35,165 nucleotides of DNA, taken from positions 1 to 35,165 of the IMG/VR virus record IMGVR_UViG_3300042475_001632. One strand, 5' to 3'. The translations under genes were made by a program, and so were the position numbers. The notes under the pieces were generated by a model. The model saw nothing but the letters and a program-made list of their open reading frames with translations, was not told the origin of the DNA and did not search any database. Positions 1-6,396 of this stretch are shown in pieces. Origin of the DNA: a virus. Position 1 is the stretch's first letter; each line of letters begins with the position of its first letter.

Positions 1-1
1 C

Positions 2-211
2 ATGGGTGATGTAGAAGATCCAGACTTATATGCTGCTGAACCAATTATAAAATGGCAAAACAGTGAACAAGGTTCCTGGGTCATGGAACATGCCATAGAA
101 TCACCAATTTGGCACAGAATGGTAGACCATGCTAGTTTTGGTTATACATATGTTATCCGTGCCAAACTCAAAGATGTAGATTATACGTTTTATCAACTCA
201 AATGGTCTTGA
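2..211 (+). CDS. Small conserved phage protein, YTFYQLKW motif
   Basis: A 69-residue frame opening with ATG at the window edge, so the true start may lie outside. No enzymatic motif is visible. The C-terminus reads DVDYTFYQLKWS, an aromatic-hydrophobic ending that recurs in the proteins ending at 3837 (DVMWFKLRW) and 6352 (RDYTLFQLMW), suggesting a small paralogous family in this genome. The middle contains SWVMEHAIESPIWHRMVDHA. The function is unknown. Its stop codon overlaps the -35 box of the next promoter. Confidence 0.7.
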   Translation: MGDVEDPDLYAAEPIIKWQNSEQGSWVMEHAIESPIWHRMVDHASFGYTYVIRAKLKDVDYTFYQLKWS

Positions 212-236
212 CTTAAACTCTAATCTGCTGTACAAT
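208..236 (+). promoter_or_regulatory. Sigma70-like promoter
   Basis: TTGACT at 208-213 and TACAAT at 231-236 with a 17-bp spacer. It starts about 30 bases before the ATG at 267 and overlaps the stop of the preceding gene. It is the only clear sigma70-type promoter in the first 4 kb, so it may drive the long overlapping gene string that follows. Confidence 0.55.
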
Positions 237-266
237 ACAACTATTAACAACTAATTTGGAGCCGTA

Positions 267-635
267 ATGGCTAATATTGCTATGGTTGCTGGTTGGCAGC
301 TTTTAAAAAGTTTTCGAGATGTAGAAGAACGGGCTAACAAGATTGGCCTAAAATTTGCTCCTTCTAAATATTCTGGCATGGAGTTCGATACTATTGCTCT
401 TATGCCTTTAGACGAACACTTACCTGTTTATAATAGAGAAGCAGAAATATTCGCAGGTACACTACAAGACATAGATAAATGGCTACGAGGTGTAGAGTGG
501 GCTCGTAACTATGATGACATAATGAAAGTGAGTACTCATGACAAACGACAAACCGCAGAGAGCAAGTATCAGCAAAGAGAGCTTCTTAAAGTTATCCGAG
601 AAGGTGAAAAATCAAAAGGCATCGAGCGAGTCTGA
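267..635 (+). CDS. Hypothetical phage protein (122 aa)
   Basis: ATG preceded by GGAGCC. It is a soluble charged protein with a predicted helical C-terminal half rich in Lys, Arg, Glu and Gln. I do not recognise a family. The next gene starts inside its last 100 bases in another frame, an overlap typical of compact phage operons. It is the first gene downstream of the promoter at 208-236. Confidence 0.7.
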   Translation: MANIAMVAGWQLLKSFRDVEERANKIGLKFAPSKYSGMEFDTIALMPLDEHLPVYNREAEIFAGTLQDIDKWLRGVEWARNYDDIMKVSTHDKRQTAESKYQQRELLKVIREGEKSKGIERV

Positions 636-774
636 CCTTGATGTGCCTATGAGCACCTATGTGTGTACAGGTTGCGGTCGTAAACTGTTTGATATGAACC
701 TTTACTTTTATGGTAAAGAGAGTACCAAATGTCTTTGGTGTACTAAGTTTCCTAAACAGAAAGAACGCAGATGA
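538..774 (+). CDS. Zinc-ribbon microprotein
   Basis: Contains two CxxC pairs, CTGC and CLWC, about 22 residues apart, consistent with a small zinc ribbon. The long form starts at ATG 538 inside the upstream gene. A shorter form from ATG 649 would give 41 residues (MSTYVCTGCGRKLF...) starting just after the upstream stop and still holding the whole zinc site. The sequence does not settle the start, and neither has a strong ribosome binding site. A nucleic-acid or protein adaptor role is possible but inferred. Confidence 0.65.
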   Translation: MTNDKPQRASISKESFLKLSEKVKNQKASSESDLDVPMSTYVCTGCGRKLFDMNLYFYGKESTKCLWCTKFPKQKERR

Positions 775-968
775 AAATAAACTTAACCTGTACTAATTGC
801 GGTGTCGAAGTAAGAAATGGTAATGGCTGGTTCCTTAGCGGCTACTACAGCATATCAGGATACTTCTGTAGTCAGTGTTACGACAAGGTATCACACGATA
901 GTTATGGTCAACCCGAACGACCAAAGGATTATATGTTGATGTTACTCAAACACGGAGAAAAGATTTGA
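771..968 (+). CDS. Zinc-finger-like small protein (65 aa)
   Basis: ATG at 771 overlaps the upstream TGA (ATGA), indicating translational coupling. It has CTNC near residue 7 and CSQC near residue 33, a plausible four-cysteine zinc site, followed by a polar tail. It resembles the preceding zinc-ribbon gene in architecture but not in detailed sequence. The function is unknown; small zinc proteins are frequent in T4-like phage early and accessory regions. Confidence 0.7.
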   Translation: MKINLTCTNCGVEVRNGNGWFLSGYYSISGYFCSQCYDKVSHDSYGQPERPKDYMLMLLKHGEKI

Positions 969-1171
969 ACGAACGAATTAGAGAACTTGCTAGAGAGTCT
1001 GGATTCTATGCTAATCCAGATGTTGAAAAATTTGAAAAGTTCGCTCGGTTGATTGTGCGAGAGTGTGCCCAAGTTAGTGAAGATGATATCACCGATGGAG
1101 ATGCTTGTTGTACTAATACCGCAGTTAGAATTGCTAAACAGATTAAGAAACATTTCGGAGTTGAAGAATGA
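965..1171 (+). CDS. Conserved T4-like phage protein, EKFARLIVREC family
   Basis: TTG start at 965 overlaps the upstream stop (TTGA). The protein begins MNERIRELARESGF and contains EKFEKFARLIVRECAQVS, a pattern that I recall from very common small proteins of many myophages. It is predicted helical, 68 residues, with no catalytic motif. The role is unknown. It overlaps the next gene by an ATGA junction, so the block from 538 to 1413 is probably one coupled operon. Confidence 0.8.
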   Translation: MNERIRELARESGFYANPDVEKFEKFARLIVRECAQVSEDDITDGDACCTNTAVRIAKQIKKHFGVEE

Positions 1172-1413
1172 TCTCACTGAGTTTTAACATACGCAACCCA
1201 TACAGTGATAGATTCGAAACTTTGGCTAATCCTAGTTGGGAACTTAGCCAATATAAAATGCTAGAGTTGCAATTTGATAAAACCACAGATATCGTAGGAT
1301 TTGATTTTAGATTGACTACTAGACAGAGTCATAGTGGTCTATTCCTTAGCCTAGCGTTACTGGGATTTGAAGCTATCATACACTTCTACGACACAAGACA
1401 TTGGGTGAACTAA
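1168..1413 (+). CDS. Conserved phage protein, SFNIRNPYSDRF family (81 aa)
   Basis: ATG at 1168 overlaps the previous stop. It starts MISLSFNIRNPYSDRFETL and ends in FYDTRHWVN, both signatures that I recall from a widespread phage family of about 80 residues. The alternating hydrophobic pattern suggests beta structure. The function is unknown. It sits in a string of one-base or four-base overlaps with its neighbours. Confidence 0.8.
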   Translation: MISLSFNIRNPYSDRFETLANPSWELSQYKMLELQFDKTTDIVGFDFRLTTRQSHSGLFLSLALLGFEAIIHFYDTRHWVN

Positions 1414-1548
1414 ATGATATTAGAAATGATAGTGTGGGGATTCTTTTCAGCCTGGGGCTGGATTGGTGCCAACTATATCAAAGATAAGATATGGCCCGAA
1501 CAGCCTCCTGCTATCGTACAACCTGAAAAGAAAGATGAAAAACAATGA
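1414..1548 (+). CDS. Small membrane-anchored protein (44 aa)
   Basis: ATG immediately follows the upstream TAA. Residues 2-22 form a single hydrophobic, Trp-rich segment (WGFFSAWGWIGANYI), and the rest is a charged Pro/Lys/Glu tail (EKKDEKQ). This is typical of tiny phage inner-membrane proteins. Its TGA overlaps the ATG of the next gene. The function is unknown. Confidence 0.65.
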   Translation: MILEMIVWGFFSAWGWIGANYIKDKIWPEQPPAIVQPEKKDEKQ

Positions 1549-1703
1549 CAACTTATATTTTAGTTTTTTGGTTAGCTACGCCTAGTAACTTTGCTGAACA
1601 TAACAGATATCAATCCGAAAACGAATGTCGTCAAGCTGCAATCGTGTGGAATCAAAGACTTCAACAGGTTAAATCTAAAATGATAGCAGAGTGTAGACTA
1701 TGA
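1545..1703 (+). CDS. Small secreted or membrane protein with a Cys pair (52 aa)
   Basis: ATG at 1545 overlaps the upstream TGA. The N-terminus (MTTYILVFWLATPS) looks like a signal or anchor segment. The rest has two cysteines 22 residues apart in the pattern SENECRQAA...IAECRL. The same layout occurs in the proteins at 6709-6930 and 20308-20466. A periplasmic disulfide-bonded microprotein is an inference. The stop overlaps the next ATG. Confidence 0.65.
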   Translation: MTTYILVFWLATPSNFAEHNRYQSENECRQAAIVWNQRLQQVKSKMIAECRL

Positions 1704-1930
1704 CCAAATATAAAATTGTAGAAGAAAAAGACGGCAATGGTGATGTCCATTACGAAATATGGACTGAACAGAAATTTCTTTGGTGGGCTTTCTGGAGTCC
1801 AATCAAACATAATGATTCAGATACTTACAGAATAACTAGAAAGTTTAGCACCTTAGAAAGTGCTAAAAAGTTTATCAATGTTCACTATCGGGAACGTCGT
1901 GTAGTAGAGGAAGGCCAAATTGAAAACTAA
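1700..1930 (+). CDS. Hypothetical phage protein, Trp-rich (76 aa)
   Basis: ATG at 1700 overlaps the previous TGA. The protein starts MTKYKIVEEKDGNGD, then has an aromatic cluster FLWWAFWSPI and a SAKKFI helix-like C-terminal part. I recall similar short proteins in T4-like phages that resemble a small alpha/beta fold, but cannot name a function. The next gene starts inside its last codons at a TTG. Confidence 0.7.
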   Translation: MTKYKIVEEKDGNGDVHYEIWTEQKFLWWAFWSPIKHNDSDTYRITRKFSTLESAKKFINVHYRERRVVEEGQIEN

Positions 1931-2129
1931 AGAAGAAATTATAACTGGTATGTGCTACACTTGGCGTCATGACTACGGTTTGAACAAACAATCCGATGAC
2001 ACAGTCATCAGTTCGATTACTGCCGGCATGTCAGATTCGGAAAGACAGAGTCTTTACAAACAGATGGAACAATTGTATACTCATCACATACAACCGTTAG
2101 TTGAAGAAATTAATCAGCTAAAGAATTGA
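1920..2129 (+). CDS. Conserved phage protein, GMCYTWRHDYGL family (69 aa)
   Basis: TTG start at 1920, overlapping the upstream gene. It contains GMCYTWRHDYGLNKQ and ITAGMSDSERQSLYKQMEQ, an arrangement that I recall as a widespread small phage family (often ...RHDFGL...SGMT..ER..L...M.QLF...I.P). It is predicted helical. The function is unknown. It is the last protein gene before the amber-reading tRNA. Confidence 0.8.
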   Translation: MKTKEEIITGMCYTWRHDYGLNKQSDDTVISSITAGMSDSERQSLYKQMEQLYTHHIQPLVEEINQLKN

Positions 2130-2157
2130 CCGTGGGGAAAGACCCATACAGATTAAA

Positions 2158-2233
2158 GCACTGGTAGCTCAACGGTTAGAGCCGGAGTCTCTAAAGCTCA
2201 AGGTTATGGGTTCGAATCCCATTCGGTGCACCA
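2158..2233 (+). tRNA. tRNA-Sup (anticodon CUA), amber suppressor
   Basis: A 76-base cloverleaf with encoded CCA. The acceptor stem GCACTGG pairs with TCGGTGC (two G-T wobbles), the D stem is GCTC/GAGC, and the T arm is ATGGG-TTCGAAT-CCCAT. The anticodon arm GGAGT-CTCTAAA-GCTCA has four good pairs and one mismatch at 27-43. In the loop, U33 is followed by CTA and then A37, so the anticodon is CUA and reads UAG. Any frame giving UCU (Arg) would lose U33 and the stem. The loop differs by one base from the usual tRNA-Trp loop CUCCAAA, so an origin from tRNA-Trp is possible. The inserted amino acid cannot be read from the sequence. It lies between two protein genes in an operon-like string, away from the three-tRNA cluster near 14 kb. 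Confidence 0.82.
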
Positions 2234-2248
2234 AACAAAGGAAATATT

Positions 2249-2491
2249 ATGACTTATCAATTTGAACTGGATGTCAGCACTAACATCGATGCTCAAACTG
2301 TTGAACAAATTGTTGCTAACATTGTACAAGAACGTACAGGTAAACAAGTAGATAAAATACTAACCAAAATGACCGACGGTAAGTTCGACGGTTTTGAAAT
2401 ACATTTTGTCAGCGAAATAGCAGATACTACACCTAGTAAAAAAGAACATATAATTGATAAAACATTTAAGGTGTTTAAATGGGATCAATAA
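2249..2491 (+). CDS. Hypothetical phage protein (80 aa)
   Basis: ATG preceded by AAAGGA, 15 bases after the tRNA. The N-terminal half is helical (AQTVEQIVANIVQERTG) and is followed by a short beta-like part with DGFEIHFV. No known motif. It lies between the suppressor tRNA and the amber-containing gene. Its stop codon overlaps a late-promoter-like box. Confidence 0.7.
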   Translation: MTYQFELDVSTNIDAQTVEQIVANIVQERTGKQVDKILTKMTDGKFDGFEIHFVSEIADTTPSKKEHIIDKTFKVFKWDQ

Positions 2492-2494
2492 ATA
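2487..2494 (+). promoter_or_regulatory. Late-promoter-like box AATAAATA
   Basis: AATAAATA fits the NATAAATA late-promoter consensus known from T4-like cyanophages. It lies 27 bases before the ATG of the amber-containing gene at 2522 and leaves room for a normal leader with an AAGGAG site. A single eight-base match is weak alone. Confidence 0.4.
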
Positions 2495-2521
2495 CATTGC
2501 TAATTTTTTAAGGAGATTAAA

Positions 2522-3085
2522 ATGGCATAGATTGAATTTGCATGTGATGATATAGTTTTCCACTTTAACAAGAAACATTTGGAAGACTCGACTATTCCTA
2601 TGTGGGTCGTTAAATTTCATGGGGAAACTTATTATGTAGAACACGTTGACTGCGATGTTCCGTGGAGCACAAAAGAAACGCCAACAAACAGTCATACCAA
2701 GGGCAGTATTAAGGTCAAGAATGTATTACTTACAATCGACGACAACAACTGTGCCCACATTACTAATTTAACACTAATTGATAAAGTAAGACTGCGTAAC
2801 CAACGGTTAGGCATTACTCGTATCATCTTTGCGTATGGCAATAAAATGCATAACGCCTTAATGGCTAACGAGTATAAACACAGTCCATTTAAGAACGTTA
2901 GTGGGGGATGCGGAACTGCTTGGGTAGTTTGTGATTTACTCAAAAAGACAGAGTACACTTTGGCCAGTTTAAAATATAGCAACGATTTCAGAGTGCTCAA
3001 ACCAAACGAAGCTTATTACAAAGCCTATGATGATCCAAATCAAAAATGGATTGAAGAAGATGAACTTGACTACGAAGAGGAATGA
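2522..3085 (+). CDS. Conserved phage protein with in-frame amber at codon 3
   Basis: AAGGAG at 2510-2515 sits six bases before ATG 2522, an ideal start. The third codon is TAG (2528-2530), after which the frame is open to 3085. Translation of the codons after TAG (IEFACDDIVFHFNKKHLED) fits the N-terminus of a phage family that I recall, so the protein probably begins here. The only other start, TTG at 2579, has no ribosome binding site and would remove this conserved part. Later features are PWSTKETPTNSHTKGSIKVK, LTIDDNNCAHITNL, KVRLRNQRLGITRII and an acidic C-terminus. A tRNA reading UAG lies about 290 bases upstream. Readthrough as a control is an inference; a sequencing error or early pseudogene is the alternative. 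Full length would be 187 residues counting the amber position. Confidence 0.72.
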
Positions 3086-3094
3086 TAGTATACT

Positions 3095-3289
3095 ATGAAC
3101 ATGGTAATACAATTACAAAGAGATATTAATTTTAATCAATTGGAAGCAGACTTAGAAGCGTTAAGACTCACACCAAAAAAAGATTATAAATTAACGTTTC
3201 ATTACGAAGATAATGAAATATCCATAGAGTTTATGAACCCTATGAAAGCCAGTTTATGGAGAATTGCGGTTGGCTATAAGTATATCTGA
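3095..3289 (+). CDS. Hypothetical phage protein (64 aa)
   Basis: ATG at 3095. It is a short beta-rich protein containing LRLTPKKDYKLTFHYEDNEISIEFMN, ending in a Trp-containing helix-like tail. There is no strong ribosome binding site and no recognised domain. It overlaps the start of the next gene, which supports it being translated. The function is unknown. Confidence 0.6.
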   Translation: MNMVIQLQRDINFNQLEADLEALRLTPKKDYKLTFHYEDNEISIEFMNPMKASLWRIAVGYKYI

Positions 3290-3611
3290 TTGTGCAAAAG
3301 TTGTACGTTTTGGTCGAGTGGCTGTGATCCACAGTCCTCAGCATGGTGCTGGCTGGTATAGCTGGCATCGTATTGAAGAATTACTGTTTGATCCACAACT
3401 GGTTGACATGATCGAACGCGGAGCCGAGGCTGAAGAAGTAGAAGCCTACTGCGAAGAACACTATCAAAACGAACACAAATCCGCTTATTGGGGCGGTGTA
3501 GATGATCTTGTGATTACTTGGATTCCCGAAGGCAGCTTATTTCGTATAGACGAATACGACGGTGCCGAAACTATTGTACTACAAGACGATGACCTCTGGA
3601 TCGTTGCCTGA
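3270..3611 (+). CDS. Conserved phage protein, GAGWYSWHRIEELLFDP family
   Basis: TTG at 3270 is chosen because GGAG lies eight bases upstream; the in-frame TTG at 3264 is too close to it. The product has VRFGRVAVIHSPQHGAGWYS followed by LLFDPQLVDMIE, then YWGGVDDLVITWIPEG and FRIDEYDGAETI. I recall this as a widespread uncharacterised phage and plasmid family of about 110 residues. The function is unknown. It overlaps both neighbours. Confidence 0.8.
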   Translation: MAISISDCAKVVRFGRVAVIHSPQHGAGWYSWHRIEELLFDPQLVDMIERGAEAEEVEAYCEEHYQNEHKSAYWGGVDDLVITWIPEGSLFRIDEYDGAETIVLQDDDLWIVA

Positions 3612-3837
3612 CTCTATCAGAGTCTATCTAACAGACGAACATCATCCGGATCTTGACTATAATCGTATGAGATTGTATTTTATAGATGCTGCTATCTGGG
3701 CTACTAAACATTGTCCAAGTTATAAACGATTTGACATACAAGATGTGGCTGACCATAGCCTAACCTGTGATCAAATTGCTGAATATGAATTCACCGACGA
3801 AAAGGATGTGATGTGGTTTAAATTGAGGTGGCGATGA
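3589..3837 (+). CDS. Conserved small phage protein, VMWFKLRW ending
   Basis: Core sequence DSIRVYLTDEHHPDLDYNRM, then FIDAAIWATKHC and the terminal DVMWFKLRWR, which matches the aromatic ending of the proteins ending at 211 and 6352. ATG 3589 is used here, but TTG 3604 just before SLPDS-type homology, overlapping the upstream stop, is equally likely; GTG 3562 is less so. It is probably a small alpha/beta protein of unknown role. Confidence 0.72.
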   Translation: MTSGSLPDSIRVYLTDEHHPDLDYNRMRLYFIDAAIWATKHCPSYKRFDIQDVADHSLTCDQIAEYEFTDEKDVMWFKLRWR

Positions 3838-4046
3838 ACGAAATCTTAAAAGACATTTATTATTTGATCCTTGTATTTGCGGTTACTTGGGTAGCTTTTT
3901 ATCTGGGTACTAGGCATGACACTGTGGAACGACGTACTAATAGATATGATTGTGCTCTTACTGAATTTGTAGCTGACATTCCACAGGATGTTAGAAACGA
4001 GTGTAGACGTCGTAGAATTGACTCAATAAATAAACAAAAGGACTAA
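3834..4046 (+). CDS. Single-pass membrane protein (70 aa)
   Basis: ATG at 3834 overlaps the upstream TGA, with GAGGTGG upstream as ribosome binding site. Residues about 9-25 (YYLILVFAVTWVAFYLG) form one transmembrane helix, followed by a basic tail with RRTNRYD and ECRRRRID. The two tail cysteines could pair if the tail is exported, but the positive charges suggest a cytoplasmic tail. The function is unknown. Confidence 0.68.
   Translation: MNEILKDIYYLILVFAVTWVAFYLGTRHDTVERRTNRYDCALTEFVADIPQDVRNECRRRRIDSINKQKD
4025..4032 (+). promoter_or_regulatory. Late-promoter-like box AATAAATA
   Basis: AATAAATA, fitting NATAAATA, is embedded in the last codons of the upstream gene and 15 bases before the ATG at 4048. 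It could give the next gene its own late transcript. The motif alone is weak evidence. Confidence 0.35.
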
Positions 4047-4047
4047 C

Positions 4048-4413
4048 ATGGATTTCTTAATGGGAATATTAGTGGGCATTGGTATTGGCTTCCTTTGGGG
4101 AGTATGGCGTGCTACACAAAGTTTTATAGAACGTATTGTTGAGAAGCCCGAGGAGATACGTGAAATCATGGCCAGGGTAGAACGTGCAACACGAGAAGAC
4201 GCTGCGGAATCCTCTAGTCAAGAATCTAAATCCAAATCAAAAGAGGAATACCGTACAGAATGGCATCAAGGCGTGTGTTATCTATACGACCATAATGATA
4301 ACTTTATGGCACAAGGTGCTGATGTTGTCGAAGCCATGAATAACGCTGAACGACGATTCCCAGGATTGAAGCTGAACTTTCGAGTAAATGATCCTGACAA
4401 ATCCCACCAATAA
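4048..4413 (+). CDS. Membrane-anchored hypothetical protein (121 aa)
   Basis: ATG preceded by AAAAGGAC. The N-terminal 20 residues (FLMGILVGIGIGFLWGVW) form a Gly-rich transmembrane helix. They are followed by a helical stretch, a Ser/Lys/Glu linker (SSSQESKSKSKEE) and a C-terminal globular part with YLYDHNDNFMAQGADVVEAM. Such a design suggests a membrane-tethered domain. I do not recognise the family. Confidence 0.68.
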   Translation: MDFLMGILVGIGIGFLWGVWRATQSFIERIVEKPEEIREIMARVERATREDAAESSSQESKSKSKEEYRTEWHQGVCYLYDHNDNFMAQGADVVEAMNNAERRFPGLKLNFRVNDPDKSHQ

Positions 4414-4415
4414 GT

Positions 4416-4444
4416 TTGCTCTTGTACAAACTATAACATATAAT
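4416..4444 (+). promoter_or_regulatory. Sigma70-like promoter
   Basis: TTGCTC at 4416-4421 and TATAAT at 4439-4444, spacer 17 bp, in the intergenic gap before the DNA-binding protein gene at 4504. It would give a leader of about 50 bases with AAAGGAG before the ATG. The -10 box is perfect; the -35 box matches four of six. Confidence 0.55.
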
Positions 4445-4503
4445 AGCGATTAACTGCACAAGCAGTCTTTAAAGCCTGTTTATTAACTTAAAGGAGATTA
4501 GGC

Positions 4504-4773
4504 ATGTTTCAAAAACTTAACAAAGGCACCAAGGCCTTCAAACTTTTCACTGCACTATACAACGGTGAGACCCTTACCCCAGCACAGATTCAAAAGCGTT
4601 TTGGTATCAAAAACGTGACTGCTGAAGTTAGCCGTGTACGTCAAGGTGGATACGCTGTCTATGCTAAGACAGAACGAGCTACTAATGGTCAACGTGTTAC
4701 CCGTTACGAAATGGGTCAGCCAAGCCGTAACATTGTAGCTGCCGGTTATCGTGCTCTTGCACTAGGTCTATAA
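4504..4773 (+). CDS. Winged-helix-like DNA-binding protein
   Basis: Strong AAAGGAG site. The 89-residue protein contains LTPAQIQKRFGIKNVTAEVS, a helix-turn-helix-like segment, followed by RVRQGGYAVYAK...VTRYEMG, which looks like a wing, and a C-terminal AAGYRALALG helix. I recall this as a widespread small T4-like phage family. It stands alone between its own promoter (4416-4444) and a strong terminator (4805-4828), which is unusual in this compact region and suggests separate control. A regulatory role is inferred. Confidence 0.8.
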   Translation: MFQKLNKGTKAFKLFTALYNGETLTPAQIQKRFGIKNVTAEVSRVRQGGYAVYAKTERATNGQRVTRYEMGQPSRNIVAAGYRALALGL

Positions 4774-4804
4774 ACCGTAGCCAAGTAGTTACTGGCGGTT
4801 TAGA

Positions 4805-4828
4805 AGCACTGTTCGCAGTGCTTTTTTT
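4805..4828 (+). terminator. Rho-independent terminator with UUCG loop
   Basis: AGCACTG-TTCG-CAGTGCT followed by a run of T. Perfect seven-base stem with a UUCG tetraloop, 30 bases after the stop of the winged-helix-like gene. Confidence 0.9.
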
Positions 4829-4854
4829 ATGGGTAAATATTCGTGGAGCGAGCA

Positions 4855-5076
4855 ATGTTATTCATAGATCAAGACCCTGACACGGGCATCAACACCTATA
4901 TGGTGTGCAATGACGCAGGACTGTGTCTTATACGTACTACCAGTAGTCGTATAGCTAATTTTGTCGAACGTCACAGTCGAGGTGTAGCTCCAAGCCTGAG
5001 GCTCACTGTGGGAGGAGATCCAGGTACTCGAACTAATCAACATCTTTGGCAACATGTTAGACGTTGGTCAAAATAA
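4855..5076 (+). CDS. Small conserved phage protein, NTYMVC motif
   Basis: ATG 4855 is preferred because GGAG lies six bases upstream; the GTG at 4843 would put that site inside the gene. The product has MLFIDQDPDTGINTYMVCNDAG then SSRIANFVERHSRG. The segment D-x-D...NTYM-x-C-x-x-x-G is shared with the gene at 9568-9726, so the two may be related. The function is unknown. Confidence 0.68.
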   Translation: MLFIDQDPDTGINTYMVCNDAGLCLIRTTSSRIANFVERHSRGVAPSLRLTVGGDPGTRTNQHLWQHVRRWSK

Positions 5077-5154
5077 ACTGCTCACATTTGCCCTACCCCT
5101 ATTAGCCTAGGTAGTAAATATTCTCTGTAGTAAGCCAACCCTTAAGGAGAATAT

Positions 5155-6093
5155 ATGGCAACTAAGAAGCCAGCAGCTAAACCTGCAACCAAAAAAGCCC
5201 CAGTGAAGAAACCTGTGGCTAAAATCAAAGCATCTACCAAAAAACCTACGGCCGTAAAAAAGCCCGCACCAAAGAAAACTAAACCAGCAGCACAACCAGT
5301 AGAACAAGAATTAGACTTTAAACCCATGAGCAGCTTCTTATCCATGCATGCCGGTATGGATCCAGAACAGCAAGCAGCTCTAATCGCTGAACAAACTCGT
5401 CGTGCTTTTGATGTAGAAGCTTATGTACAGTTTAACGTAGCACAAACACAGGTAGCACGTAGTATCGTAGAAGAAAACGTCACTGATGCCATGCAGTCAT
5501 GGGCTATTAATGCTGGCGGTAATCGTGAAATGATCATGCGTACTACAGATGATGTTTATCGTAATCGTCTTATGATGTTGAACTTGCTTAAACCTGCTAA
5601 CCCAGTGGAAGCAGCATTTCAAGAGTCAATGATCAACAAGACTAAATTGGAATACCTACAGCATCGTAATGTAATGAATCGTCGTATGGTGGATATCGCT
5701 CATGATATGGCCAACGCTATTAAGGCTATTGGTCAAGCATCAGAGAAGTTCTATCTAGCCAACGAAGAAATGGCAGCATTTATCAACGATACCGCAGACG
5801 AAAATGCAGTATGGTTCGATGGCGAACTACGTACTATGATGCGTGAAGCTACTGGCGTGACTAATGATCAGCGTATCAGTCATAGTATGGAAATCAGTCA
5901 ACTATTGGCTCAGGACGCTCAAACTGGTCGTGCCCGTATTAGAGAAGTAGCTGAGTTCGCTCAAACCCTAGGCGATAGCTTACAAGAACTACAGGAAAAC
6001 GGTAACGAACTGCGCGAAGAAGTTATAAGTATTCGTGAAAAAATTGACGCTAGTCAACGTAGAATCGCAGACACAATCAGTAAACGTGTCTAA
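5155..6093 (+). CDS. Histone-H1-like tail fused to a helical phage domain (312 aa)
   Basis: ATG preceded by a strong AAGGAG. Residues 1 to about 47 are almost only Lys, Ala, Pro and Thr (KKPAAKPATKKAPVKKPVAK), like histone H1 C-terminal tails and bacterial H1-like proteins. Residues about 55-312 are helical, with repeated Met and Gln and a coiled-coil-like end (LQELQENGNELREEVISIREK). A nucleic-acid-binding tail on an oligomeric helical body suggests DNA packaging, nucleoid or virion protein roles, but this is inference. The base composition of the tail follows the amino acid bias. It is the largest gene of the left arm. Confidence 0.82.
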   Translation: MATKKPAAKPATKKAPVKKPVAKIKASTKKPTAVKKPAPKKTKPAAQPVEQELDFKPMSSFLSMHAGMDPEQQAALIAEQTRRAFDVEAYVQFNVAQTQVARSIVEENVTDAMQSWAINAGGNREMIMRTTDDVYRNRLMMLNLLKPANPVEAAFQESMINKTKLEYLQHRNVMNRRMVDIAHDMANAIKAIGQASEKFYLANEEMAAFINDTADENAVWFDGELRTMMREATGVTNDQRISHSMEISQLLAQDAQTGRARIREVAEFAQTLGDSLQELQENGNELREEVISIREKIDASQRRIADTISKRV

Positions 6094-6130
6094 TATAATC
6101 ATACGCTCAAGGGCACCTAGTGTAGTAGAA

Positions 6131-6352
6131 ATGGCTGTACCTTGGCGTAGACGCAGCAGAATACGACGTATACTAAATGAACTTAGACGTATACGTCGTA
6201 GTCAACCTCATATCCGATTAGAATACTGTAGACAACAACACATGATCTATGTTAGATTTGATCAGGATAGAGACTATACCCTATTCCAATTAATGTGGCC
6301 CATAGATTGTACTCCATTTGAACTGACCTCACATTGGCCTACAACTGCGTAG
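6131..6352 (+). CDS. Arg-rich small protein, YTLFQLMW motif
   Basis: ATG 6131 gives MAVPWRRRSRIRRILNELRR, a very basic N-terminus, then QQHMIYVRFDQDRDYTLFQL and a short tail. GTG 6086, overlapping the upstream stop, is an alternative start. The motif RDYTLFQLMW matches the endings of the proteins at 2-211 and 3589-3837. The basic half could bind nucleic acid. It ends in TAG, which a UAG-reading tRNA could extend by about 18 codons. Confidence 0.6.
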   Translation: MAVPWRRRSRIRRILNELRRIRRSQPHIRLEYCRQQHMIYVRFDQDRDYTLFQLMWPIDCTPFELTSHWPTTA

Positions 6353-6396
6353 CAGCCGCGACGCACCCGCAACAATAAAAAATCCTTAAATACAGT

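Noticed and set aside
2158-2233. Reading the tRNA as Arg (UCU)
   Set aside because: That register would put C at position 33 and break the anticodon stem; only CUA fits the loop.
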